Shown in pieces: positions 1 through 8,103 of a stretch of DNA of 34,757 bases (positions within the stretch are counted from its first letter, which is position 1; every line of letters begins with the position of its first letter). A program made the position numbers and the translations under genes. The notes under the pieces were generated by a model. That model saw only the letters and a program-made list of their open reading frames with translations, searched no databases and was not told where the DNA came from. Source of the DNA: an uncultured Mycoplasmatota bacterium (GTDB lineage: Bacteria; Bacillota_I; Bacilli_A; RF39; UBA660); NCBI GenBank assembly GCA_948329525.1, contig CAOJBM010000011.1, forward strand, positions 1 to 34,757. Direction: 5' to 3'.

Positions 1-35
1 AAAATGATTGCCTTTTCGCGTGTTACTTGAATCAT
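1..35 (-). CDS. 5' end of the gene after gatB (partial)
   Basis: An ATG at 35-33 opens a frame that runs off the window after about 11 codons (MIQVTREKAII). An AAAGGTAA sequence overlapping the gatB stop could serve as ribosome binding site, about 10 bases upstream. The frame is too short to identify. It would be the ninth gene of the T-box operon. Confidence 0.3.
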   Translation of the reverse strand, partial: MIQVTREKAII

Positions 36-47
36 AGGTGTGAATAG

Positions 48-1481
48 TTACCTTTTATCTAATTCTTTCTGTAAAATTTCTTTTGTCATTACAGGATTTG
101 CTTTACCTTTAGTATTCTTCATAACTTGTCCAACAAAGTAATCAAATAGATTATCTTTACCACTCTTGTATTGTTCTATTTGAGTTCCATTATTATCTAG
201 TATTTCCACGATAATCTTAGAAAGTTCTTCTTCATTAGATATCTGAGCCATATCACTAGTTATAAAAGTATTTGGTTCTTTTTTAGTTTCTAAAGATTTA
301 ATAAATATTTCTTTGGCTTGTTTGGAAGAAATCGTCCCTTTGACTAATGGTTCAATAATTTGTTTTAATAATTTGGGAGTAATAAAGAAATCTTTTAATT
401 CAATTTCTTCTCTATTTAATTCTCCAACAATATTAACTGTTACCCAGTTAGCTGCTGTTTTAGCATCAATCGAAAGCGCTAAACATTCTTCAAAATAGTC
501 AGATATTTCTTTTTCTTTGACAATTACCGTTGCATCATATTCTGATAAGCCATAATTTTCTATATAATTTTTCTTTCGTTCGATAGCAAGAACAGGTATT
601 TCACTCTTTATTTCTTCTAACCATTCATTAGTAATCTTATATTTAGGAATATTAGGTTCCACAAAATATTTATAGTCAATAGCATCTTCTTTACTACGCA
701 TTCTAATCGTACTCATGGAATCTTCATCCCATCGTCTAGTTTCTTGAACAACTTCTTCGTATTTACCTTCATCTTTTAATTTTGATTGTCTTTTAATTTC
801 ATAAAGAATTGAGTCCCTTACTCCGCCAAAAGAGTTGACGTTTTTAATTTCGACACGAGTTCCAAGTTCAGTAGAATCTTCATCCATTATAGAAACATTA
901 ACATCACATCTAAATTGACCTTTTTTGGTATCCGCTTCTGATATATCACAATAACGATAAATACTTCGCATATGTTCTAGAAAAGCTACTGCTTCACTTG
1001 CACTAGATAAACATGGTTCTGTAACAAGTTCTAATAGAGCTACTCCAGCACGATTATAATCAATTAAAGAAGTATCAGTTAAATGCTCTAAACTTGCTGC
1101 ATCTTCTTCTAAGTGAATATCGTGAACTAATGCTCTTACCATTTTACCTTCACACTCAAAATCAATATAACCATCTACTCCAACTGGAGCATCCATCTGG
1201 GTAATTTGATAACCTTTTGGTAAATCAGGATAGTAATAATTTTTCCTGTCAAAATACATATATTCTGGCTGCTTACAATGTAAGATTATAGAAGCCATTA
1301 TGGCTTGTTTTATATTATATATATTGGCTATAGGTAAAGTCCCTGGAAAAGCCATATCAACAGCTTGGACATTTTCATTAGGAATTTTACTATAAGAGTT
1401 TTTAGCACTAGAGAAGACTTTCGAGTTACTCTTAAGTTCAAAGTGCATTTCAAGACCGATAACTGCTTTATATTTACCCAT
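48..1481 (-). CDS. gatB: Asp/Glu-tRNA amidotransferase subunit B
   Basis: This is the tRNA-binding and kinase subunit of GatCAB, which activates the side chain of Asp-tRNA(Asn) or Glu-tRNA(Gln) with ATP and receives ammonia from GatA. The 477-aa length is normal. The N-terminal cradle shows IGLEMHFELKSNSK, FDRKNYYYPDLPKGYQI (about residues 79-95) and HLEEDAASLEH. The C-terminal 150 residues are the YqeY-like helical tail ending in KANPVMTKEILQKEL. The wording (EMHFELKSNSKVF instead of EVHVQL.T.SK) puts it in the divergent GatB type known from Erysipelotrichia and Mollicutes relatives. The gatA stop TAA abuts its ATG, and the SD AAAGGAGAGG lies inside the end of gatA, so translation is probably coupled. 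Confidence 0.97.
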   Translation of the reverse strand: MGKYKAVIGLEMHFELKSNSKVFSSAKNSYSKIPNENVQAVDMAFPGTLPIANIYNIKQAIMASIILHCKQPEYMYFDRKNYYYPDLPKGYQITQMDAPVGVDGYIDFECEGKMVRALVHDIHLEEDAASLEHLTDTSLIDYNRAGVALLELVTEPCLSSASEAVAFLEHMRSIYRYCDISEADTKKGQFRCDVNVSIMDEDSTELGTRVEIKNVNSFGGVRDSILYEIKRQSKLKDEGKYEEVVQETRRWDEDSMSTIRMRSKEDAIDYKYFVEPNIPKYKITNEWLEEIKSEIPVLAIERKKNYIENYGLSEYDATVIVKEKEISDYFEECLALSIDAKTAANWVTVNIVGELNREEIELKDFFITPKLLKQIIEPLVKGTISSKQAKEIFIKSLETKKEPNTFITSDMAQISNEEELSKIIVEILDNNGTQIEQYKSGKDNLFDYFVGQVMKNTKGKANPVMTKEILQKELDKR

Positions 1482-2939
1482 TTATATCCTCTCCTTTGCT
1501 ATTTGGTTTTTATAGTTCATTGTGCCTTCAATAGCATAAGCGATATTTAAGACATTTGCATCGTCATAACAATTGCCTGTAATATTAAGAGCAACTGGAA
1601 GACCATCTATAAATCCATCAGGTATCGTAATTGAAGGAAATCCACCAAAATTACCTATTTGTAAATGTTCATCTAATACTTTAGTATCTTTTGATAGAAT
1701 GTCTTTTTTACTATCTAAGTGTTTTGCAGGCCCTATCCCAACAGGAAGAATAACACCATCATATTTTTTAAATAAATTTTTCCACGTATCAACTAGGAGT
1801 CTTCTTACACGCATAGCATTTTTTAAATATCTTTCTTGATTTTCTTTTTGTAAAACATAAGAACCAATAACAAATCTTCTTTTAATTAAAGGAGAAAAAC
1901 CTTTAGTACGATAGTCTTTTATCATTTCCATCCAGTTATCTTTGTCACTTCTTGGTCCAAAGTTAATACCTGTTAAGTTAGACATATTGGAAGTAGCTTC
2001 AGCACAAGCAATAATCACATAAACTGAAGGTTCAGCATCAAGTAATGTTTTATCAACAGATACTTCTTCAACTTCTATTCCTAGTTTTTTAACACTCTCT
2101 AAAACTTGGTAAAAATTTTCTAAATGAGTTTTTAACTCATCATTAGCATTAGGGTAATTACTTAAATCACATATTTCTTTAATATAACACAACTTTTTAC
2201 CTTGAACATCTCCAGTTAAGGATTTATATAAATCTATTTTACTAGAATCCCAAGTAGTCATATCGTTTTTATCGATACCTTTCATGTTATCGACAACGAT
2301 AGCACAATCCGTAACACTTCGGGCTAAAACGCCACAATGGTCTAAAGATGAAGCATAAGCAAATAAACCATATCTTGATATCATCCCATAAGTAGGTTTA
2401 TAGCCGACAATTCCACAATATGCAGCAGGTTTACGGATAGAGTCGCCTGAATCAGAACCTAAAGCATATGGGTATACTCCACTTGCGACAGCACAAGCAG
2501 ACCCTGAACTAGAACCAGCACACATTCTTTTTTTATCCCAAGGATTTAAAGTAGTTCCTGTTCTAGCAGTAGTTCCTGTTCCACCCATTCCAAACTCATC
2601 CATAGCTGTTTTATTTACCATAACAGCATTAGCTTTATTTAAGTTTTTAATAGCTGTAGCATCAAAGAAAGGGACATAATCTTTTAATGTATTAGATGAA
2701 CCAGTTGATAAGACATCTTTCGTTGAATAGTTAGCTTTTACTCCATAAGGAATACCTGATAAAATATTATCAGTCACTTCTTTTTCGGCTGCTTCGTCTA
2801 TTATTAAATCAAAAGCATTATATTTTTCTTCGACTTCACGACTTTTCTCTAAAGACTCTTTAATTAATTCTTTACTTGTTACTTGCCCACTTTTTAAAAG
2901 TTCATGTAATTCTAAAAGTCCTTTTTCCATATATTTCAT
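1482..2939 (-). CDS. gatA: Asp/Glu-tRNA amidotransferase subunit A
   Basis: This is the glutaminase subunit of GatCAB, an amidase-signature enzyme that frees ammonia from glutamine and channels it to GatB. The catalytic set is complete: Lys68 (GVKANYS), cis-Ser143 (AGSSSGSA) and nucleophile Ser167 (GSDSGDSIRKP). Their spacings of 75 and 24 match those of characterised GatA. The Gly before the nucleophile is replaced by Asp166 (GDS instead of GGS). The start at 2939 (MKYMEKGLL, 485 aa) is chosen because AAAGGTGG lies 8 bases upstream; the frame stays open to 2990, but that extension reads through gatC and has no family support. One base separates it from the gatC stop. Confidence 0.97.
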   Translation of the reverse strand: MKYMEKGLLELHELLKSGQVTSKELIKESLEKSREVEEKYNAFDLIIDEAAEKEVTDNILSGIPYGVKANYSTKDVLSTGSSNTLKDYVPFFDATAIKNLNKANAVMVNKTAMDEFGMGGTGTTARTGTTLNPWDKKRMCAGSSSGSACAVASGVYPYALGSDSGDSIRKPAAYCGIVGYKPTYGMISRYGLFAYASSLDHCGVLARSVTDCAIVVDNMKGIDKNDMTTWDSSKIDLYKSLTGDVQGKKLCYIKEICDLSNYPNANDELKTHLENFYQVLESVKKLGIEVEEVSVDKTLLDAEPSVYVIIACAEATSNMSNLTGINFGPRSDKDNWMEMIKDYRTKGFSPLIKRRFVIGSYVLQKENQERYLKNAMRVRRLLVDTWKNLFKKYDGVILPVGIGPAKHLDSKKDILSKDTKVLDEHLQIGNFGGFPSITIPDGFIDGLPVALNITGNCYDDANVLNIAYAIEGTMNYKNQIAKERI

Positions 2940-2940
2940 T

Positions 2941-3237
2941 TTAACCCACCACCTTTGGTACTTGTGTTTCTCTACCTTCAGTGTCATCACAATTGTTTTG
3001 CAAATCTCTTAACGGAACAGAAGGTTCAGAAACATCTTCTCGTAAAGAGAAAGAAAAATCATCTAAACAATGAGTCATTGGTTCTACTTCTTCTATATTA
3101 GGGACTTTTGCTACAGCACTAACTGTTTCATCAATGATTTCCATCTCATCTAATACCATTTTATTTTCATCTCTTGTCAAGCCAATTAAGAGGTTATTTG
3201 CTAAGTCATCTACTATTTCTTCTGTAAACTTATTCAT
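2941..3237 (-). CDS. gatC: Asp/Glu-tRNA amidotransferase subunit C
   Basis: This small subunit wraps around the GatA/GatB interface and stabilises the complex. At 98 aa it fits the family. The helical N-terminus (FTEEIVDDLANNLLIGLTRDE) and the C-terminal belt (LREDVSEPSVPLRDLQNN, then VPKVVG) correspond to the usual LREDxxxPSLxRExxLxNAP and VPKVI segments. The start is taken at the second ATG (3237) because AAAGGA sits 9 bases upstream of it and would touch the first ATG at 3246. The gene order C-A-B is the canonical one. Confidence 0.93.
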   Translation of the reverse strand: MNKFTEEIVDDLANNLLIGLTRDENKMVLDEMEIIDETVSAVAKVPNIEEVEPMTHCLDDFSFSLREDVSEPSVPLRDLQNNCDDTEGRETQVPKVVG

Positions 3238-3254
3238 TTTTATCATTCCTTTAT

Positions 3255-3665
3255 CTATATTTTATTTCTAATTTCTGGTTCATCAAAAAATGTTATTTCA
3301 TTATTCATCGTTGCTAAAGATATATTATCTGTTGCTTTTTCTAATTCTTTTTTTATTTTTTTAAACTTTTCTTCTTTATCATATATAATTACTGAATTTA
3401 AGAGTTTTAATAATACTAAGTCATTTGTTTCTCGAAACAACAAATCTTTTTTAGTTAGTAAAGTACTTACTATTTGAAAATTATCACTACAAAAAATATT
3501 TTCTAAACAAATAGGACTTAAATTTTTAGAAGAACTTATCATAAAGAGTTCAACTTTTTTAAGCTCTTTATCAAAATATGTTGTAAGAAACATTCCTTCT
3601 ATATCTTCTTTTTCTTTATAAAAGGTAATTAATTCCTTTAATTTAGTTAAAATTTCATTATTCAT
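3255..3665 (-). CDS. small nucleotidyltransferase-fold-like protein, function unknown
   Basis: The product is a 136-aa soluble protein with no signal peptide or membrane segment. The segment after residue 85 (LLLKLLNSVIIYDKEEKFKKIKKEL) resembles the end of minimal nucleotidyltransferases, where a leucine-rich helix leads into vIYD and a charged helix. The expected acidic pair is not clear: only VELF is visible around residues 37-40, so catalysis is doubtful. The gene overlaps the end of aspS by 8 bases, with AGGTGG 6 bases before its ATG, and lies 18 bases from gatC, so it is a co-translated member of the tRNA-charging operon. Fold assignment is an inference from a short stretch; it could equally be an unrelated hypothetical. 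Confidence 0.7.
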   Translation of the reverse strand: MNNEILTKLKELITFYKEKEDIEGMFLTTYFDKELKKVELFMISSSKNLSPICLENIFCSDNFQIVSTLLTKKDLLFRETNDLVLLKLLNSVIIYDKEEKFKKIKKELEKATDNISLATMNNEITFFDEPEIRNKI

Positions 3666-5406
3666 CTACATCCACCTGAATTCCCAATTCTTCTAATTGA
3701 TCACTCGTTAAATCTGATGGTGAACCCATCATTAAGTCAGCTCCACTAGCACTTGTTGGGAAGACCTGCACTTCTCTTAAATTAGGTTCATCTAAAATAA
3801 GCATTAGTAATCTATCAATTCCTGGTGCCATTCCACCATGAGGAGGACAGCCATATTTAAATGCCGTAAAGATTGACTTAAATCTTTCTTCTGTTTCTTC
3901 TCTACTATAGCCAACTATTTCAAAACCTTTAGCTAAAGAATCTAAGTCGTGATTTCTTATGGCTCCACTAGCCATTTCATTACCATTACAAACAAAATCA
4001 TATTGATAAGCTAGTATTTCACTAGGTTCTTTTTCTAGATAATCTTTAATTCCTCCATGAGGTAGTGAAAATGGATTATGACAGAACTCATATTTTTTCT
4101 TCACTTCATCATACTCAAACATTGGAAAATCATTAATAATACATAATTCTAATTTATTTTTATCGATTAAATTGCATCTTCTTCCTAACTCATCACGAAT
4201 AAGCCCTGCAAACTTCTCGGCTGTTTTTTTCTTTTTATTAGCAATAAAGAACATTACAGAATTTGTTTTCATAGCAAACTTTTCGATTAAGTTTTTTCTT
4301 TCATCATCTGTTAAAAACTTATCTATTGGACCTTTTAAACTCTCATCTTCCATTAAAGTTACATAACCAATGCCAGGCATACCAATACTTGTAGCATAAT
4401 CAACTATTTCATTAAACCAAGAGTTAGAGTTCACTCCAATATCATCGACAACTATAACTTTAATGGTACTATTTTTAAAAGGATTAAAACTAGTATTTTG
4501 AAGTATTTCTGTGGCATCACAAATAATTAAGGGATTACGTAAATCAGGTTTATCAGTTCCATACATTTCCATAGCATCTTTGTAACTAATTCTTTTAAAT
4601 GGCCGAGGTGATACTTCCTTATCACTAAACTTAGTAAAAGTATCATAAAATATTTCTTCCCCAATATTTAAGACTTCTTCTTCTTTAGCAAAATTCATTT
4701 CTAAATCTAATTGGTAAAATTCGAGTGTTCTATCTGCTCTTGCATCTTCATCACGAAAACAAGGAGCAATTTGAAAGTATTTATCTAATCCTCCTACCAT
4801 TAATAGTTCTTTGTAAATTTGAGGGGCTTGTGGTAGGGCATAAAACTTACCTTTGAAAGATCTTGATGGCACAACAAAATCTCTTGCTCCTTCAGGGCTT
4901 GATGCTGTTAAAATAGGTGTTTGTACTTCCGTAAATCCTAAATCATACATTTTATTTCGTAAATAATGTAAAACTTCACTACGAAGATGTAAAGTTTCTT
5001 TCATCTTTTCATTTCTTAAATCTAAATAACGATACTTAAGTCTTACATCTTCTTTTGTTTTTCTTGAACTCATTATTTCAAAAGGTAGTTCATGTAAAGA
5101 TGCACTTAACACTTCTAAATCCTCAACTAAAAGTTCAATTTTACCAGTTAAAAGACGCTCGTTAATCGTATCTAGACTTCTTTTTCGGATAGTTCCAATT
5201 AGCTTAACAACAGATTCCTTGGCTAGGCCTTTAAACATATTATCATCATTAGATATCGTTTGAATAGTCTCTGTTGTATCTCGTAAATCTAAAAATAATA
5301 CTCCGCCATGGTCCCTTATATTTTCAACCCATCCCGAAATAGTTACTTTTTCGCCGATATTTTTTTCATCCAAGTCTTTTACAAGGACTGTATAATATTT
5401 ATTCAT
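3658..5406 (-). CDS. aspS: aspartate-tRNA ligase, bacterial type
   Basis: This class IIb synthetase joins Asp to tRNA. Visible parts, in order, are an N-terminal OB fold (TISGWVENIRDHGGVLFLDLRD), motif 1 (LGFTEVQTPILTASSPEGARDFVVPSR), motif 2 (CFRDEDARADRTLEFYQLDLEM), the bacteria-specific GAD insertion between about 285 and 415, and motif 3 (PHGGMAPGIDRLLMLI). The 582-aa length and the GAD domain mark the bacterial form, normally discriminating for tRNA(Asp) when AsnRS is present. Motif 2 reads ARADRTLEFYQ where most bacteria have LRADRQPEFTQ. This is one of two AspRS genes in the operon; the archaeal-type one lies at 6802-8091. Confidence 0.96.
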   Translation of the reverse strand: MNKYYTVLVKDLDEKNIGEKVTISGWVENIRDHGGVLFLDLRDTTETIQTISNDDNMFKGLAKESVVKLIGTIRKRSLDTINERLLTGKIELLVEDLEVLSASLHELPFEIMSSRKTKEDVRLKYRYLDLRNEKMKETLHLRSEVLHYLRNKMYDLGFTEVQTPILTASSPEGARDFVVPSRSFKGKFYALPQAPQIYKELLMVGGLDKYFQIAPCFRDEDARADRTLEFYQLDLEMNFAKEEEVLNIGEEIFYDTFTKFSDKEVSPRPFKRISYKDAMEMYGTDKPDLRNPLIICDATEILQNTSFNPFKNSTIKVIVVDDIGVNSNSWFNEIVDYATSIGMPGIGYVTLMEDESLKGPIDKFLTDDERKNLIEKFAMKTNSVMFFIANKKKKTAEKFAGLIRDELGRRCNLIDKNKLELCIINDFPMFEYDEVKKKYEFCHNPFSLPHGGIKDYLEKEPSEILAYQYDFVCNGNEMASGAIRNHDLDSLAKGFEIVGYSREETEERFKSIFTAFKYGCPPHGGMAPGIDRLLMLILDEPNLREVQVFPTSASGADLMMGSPSDLTSDQLEELGIQVDVDE

Positions 5407-5421
5407 TTTTTATTTTCCTTC

Positions 5422-6789
5422 CTAGTATTCGCAATTACCTGGAGTTCTAGGGTATGGTATAACATCTCTTATATTTTCAACGCCTGTTAGATAGATTAGG
5501 AGTCTTTCAAAGCCCATACCAAAGCCGGAATGAACACAACCACCAAATTTTCTTAAATTTAAGTACCATTCCATCGAATCTTTTTCCATACCTAGTTCTT
5601 CCATCCTTGAAACTAACTTATCATAATCTTCTTCTCTTTGGCTACCTCCCATTAACTCCCCAGCACCTGGTACTTCTAAATCGACAGCAGCTACTGTTAA
5701 ATTATCACTATTCTGTTTCATATAGAAAGCCTTAATATCTTTTGGCCAATTCATAATGAATACTGGACCATCAAAATATTCTGTAATATATTTTTCATGT
5801 TCTTTTTGAATATCTTCGCCATATTCTGGTTCAAACTCCCATTTGACATTAGCTTCTTTTAAGATTCTAATTACTTCTTCGTGAGTAATGCGAACAAACT
5901 TTGATTTAACTAATCTATTTAATTTTTCTTTTAATCCTTTCTCAACAAAACTATCAAAGAAATCTATTTCATCACTAGCATTTTCTAAAACGTAAGTTAC
6001 AACATATTTAAGCATATCTTCCATTATGTCCATATCGCCTTCTAAATCACAAAAAGCCATTTCTGGTTCAATCATCCAAAATTCACTAGCATGCGTTTTA
6101 GTATTCGAGTTTTCTGCTCTAAATGTTGGACCAAAAGTATAGACATTTCTATAAGCAAGAGCAAAAGTTTCGGCTTCTAGTTGTCCTGATACTGTTAAAG
6201 CTGTAAATTTATTAAAGAAGTCTTTGGAGTAATCAACTTTTCCACTTTGAGCAACTTTCTCTAAATCAAGAGTTGTTACTTGAAACATTTCTCCTGCTCC
6301 TTCGCAATCACTTGAGGTAATTAAAGGGGCATGGAAATAAACAAATCCTTTTTCCCCGAAATATTTATGAATTGCATATGCTGCAATACTACGAACACGA
6401 AAAACAGCTCCAAAAAGATTAGTTCGTGGACGAAGATAAGCTACTTCTCGTAAAAACTCTCTTGTTGGTCTTCCTTTGGCTTGTAATGGGTAAGTAGAAG
6501 GACAGTCACCTAGTAATTTTATTTCTTTAGCTTTTAACTCAATCTTTTGTTTTCCGCTACTTGCAACTAACTCACCTTTTACTTCGATGGCACAACCTAA
6601 TAAAAAGTGCGTAACTTCGGAAAAATTTACTAAATCTTTATCATAAACAATTTGTAAATGCTTAAAACATGTTCCATCAGAAAAATCAATAAAACCAAAC
6701 TCTTTTTGTGGTCGGTGACTTCTAATCCAACCTTCAACTACTACTTCATCACCTATTTTTTTATCTTTAAACAATTTTATTAATTCCAT
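5422..6789 (-). CDS. asnS: asparagine-tRNA ligase
   Basis: AsnRS charges tRNA(Asn) directly with Asn. The 455-aa protein has an OB fold (VVVEGWIRSHRPQKEFGFIDFSDGTCF), the AsnRS motif 2 (FGPTFRAENSNTKTHASEFWMIEPEMAF) and motif 3 (GFGMGFERLLIYLTGVENIRDVIPYPRTPG). HASEFWMIEPE is diagnostic for AsnRS rather than AspRS. The gene lies 12 bases downstream of the archaeal-type aspS and 15 bases upstream of the bacterial aspS. With GatCAB in the same operon, the cell appears able to make Asn-tRNA(Asn) by either route, or uses GatCAB mainly for Gln-tRNA(Gln). Confidence 0.97.
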   Translation of the reverse strand: MELIKLFKDKKIGDEVVVEGWIRSHRPQKEFGFIDFSDGTCFKHLQIVYDKDLVNFSEVTHFLLGCAIEVKGELVASSGKQKIELKAKEIKLLGDCPSTYPLQAKGRPTREFLREVAYLRPRTNLFGAVFRVRSIAAYAIHKYFGEKGFVYFHAPLITSSDCEGAGEMFQVTTLDLEKVAQSGKVDYSKDFFNKFTALTVSGQLEAETFALAYRNVYTFGPTFRAENSNTKTHASEFWMIEPEMAFCDLEGDMDIMEDMLKYVVTYVLENASDEIDFFDSFVEKGLKEKLNRLVKSKFVRITHEEVIRILKEANVKWEFEPEYGEDIQKEHEKYITEYFDGPVFIMNWPKDIKAFYMKQNSDNLTVAAVDLEVPGAGELMGGSQREEDYDKLVSRMEELGMEKDSMEWYLNLRKFGGCVHSGFGMGFERLLIYLTGVENIRDVIPYPRTPGNCEY

Positions 6790-6801
6790 ATCTATTCTCC
6801 T

Positions 6802-8091
6802 TTATGGTGTAAGTCTTGATGGCCCTCTAAATAGGAACATCTCTTCTTTTAAACTTGGAATACCAAGTAAAAGCATTGTTAAACGGTCAACTCCAATAGC
6901 AAAACCACCATGTGGAGGACAACCATATTTAAAGAATTCTAGATAAAATTCTACATCTTTACCTAATCCTTTTTCTTCGGCTTGTTTCTTTAATATATCA
7001 TAACGATGTTCTCTTTGAGCACCTGTTGTTATTTCTGTCCCACGCCATATTAAATCATAACCTTCGGGAATATCATTTTTTCTCATATGATAGAAAGCTC
7101 TCTTAGTTTTAGCAAACCCAGTCACAAAAATAAATTCATGACCATACTCTTCCATTGCATAGCGAGCCGTTAATTTTTCAGCTTCAGCATTCATATCTCC
7201 AACATCAAATTCTGGTATTTGATAATTATATCTTTTTTCTAGTTCTTTATATAATGTATTTAAATCAATTCTTGGAAATGGTTTAGTTGGCACTATAACA
7301 TCTTTAGAAAATACTTCTTTGATTTCTTTTTCATAGCATTCCTTAACTTTTGTTAAACCAGCAATTAAAATATCTTCTTCAAGCGACATAACATCTTCAT
7401 ATGAATCAATATAAGCAAATTCGATATCAAACGATGTAAACTCAGTGGTATGACGATTAGTATTCGAGTTTTCAGCCCGAAAAGCAGGTGCTACTTCAAA
7501 CATTCTTTCAATACCAGAAGCCATGGCCATTTGTTTATAAAATTGAGGACTTTGAGCAAGATATGCTGTACGATCAAAATACTTTACTTCAAAGACATCA
7601 GACCCAGATTCTGATGCAGCTCCAATAAGTTTTGGAGTATGAATTTCTGTAAAATCAATACTGATTAGATATTCTCTCATAGCATTTACAAAACAAGACT
7701 GTATCTTTAACATCAAATTATTTTTTTCACTTCTTAAATCAATCCAACGATAATCTAATCTTGTATCAATATCTGCATTTTCTTCTAAAGGTAATTTTTC
7801 CGCCTTGGAAAGTACTTCTAAAGAATCGGGTATAAACTCTTTTCCATCAAGTTTCACATATTCACTTTTAACCATTTTACCAGTAAATTTTAAAACACTA
7901 TTTGCTAGTATCCCATTCATTTTGTTTACTAAATCTTCATTATTTGCTTTATCAATCGATACTTGAATCATTCCACTACGGTCTTGTAAAATGATAAAAA
8001 GCATATATTTAGTATCTCTTATTTTAGTTGCCCAACCACTTATAGTAGTTAGAGTATCTTCTTTTAAATATTTTATTAAAGTTCTTTGCAT
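6802..8091 (-). CDS. aspartate-tRNA ligase, archaeal type (possibly non-discriminating)
   Basis: This second AspRS has 429 aa, lacks the GAD domain and has archaeal/eukaryotic architecture. It shows an OB fold (TTISGWATKIRDTKYMLFIILQDRSG), motif 2 (FEVAPAFRAENSNTNRHTTEFTSFDIEF) and motif 3 (PHGGFAIGVDRLTMLLLGIPSLKEEM), and ends RGPSRLTP, the archaeal AspRS ending. NTNRHTTEFTSFD argues for Asp, not Asn, specificity. Archaeal-type AspRS in bacteria, such as AspRS2 of Thermus and Deinococcus, is usually non-discriminating and makes Asp-tRNA(Asn) for GatCAB. Here the two OB-fold positions used to tell the forms apart appear to be Thr and Tyr, matching neither published pattern, so tRNA specificity is an open inference. 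Confidence 0.93.
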   Translation of the reverse strand: MQRTLIKYLKEDTLTTISGWATKIRDTKYMLFIILQDRSGMIQVSIDKANNEDLVNKMNGILANSVLKFTGKMVKSEYVKLDGKEFIPDSLEVLSKAEKLPLEENADIDTRLDYRWIDLRSEKNNLMLKIQSCFVNAMREYLISIDFTEIHTPKLIGAASESGSDVFEVKYFDRTAYLAQSPQFYKQMAMASGIERMFEVAPAFRAENSNTNRHTTEFTSFDIEFAYIDSYEDVMSLEEDILIAGLTKVKECYEKEIKEVFSKDVIVPTKPFPRIDLNTLYKELEKRYNYQIPEFDVGDMNAEAEKLTARYAMEEYGHEFIFVTGFAKTKRAFYHMRKNDIPEGYDLIWRGTEITTGAQREHRYDILKKQAEEKGLGKDVEFYLEFFKYGCPPHGGFAIGVDRLTMLLLGIPSLKEEMFLFRGPSRLTP

Positions 8092-8103
8092 AACATTCTC
8101 TCC

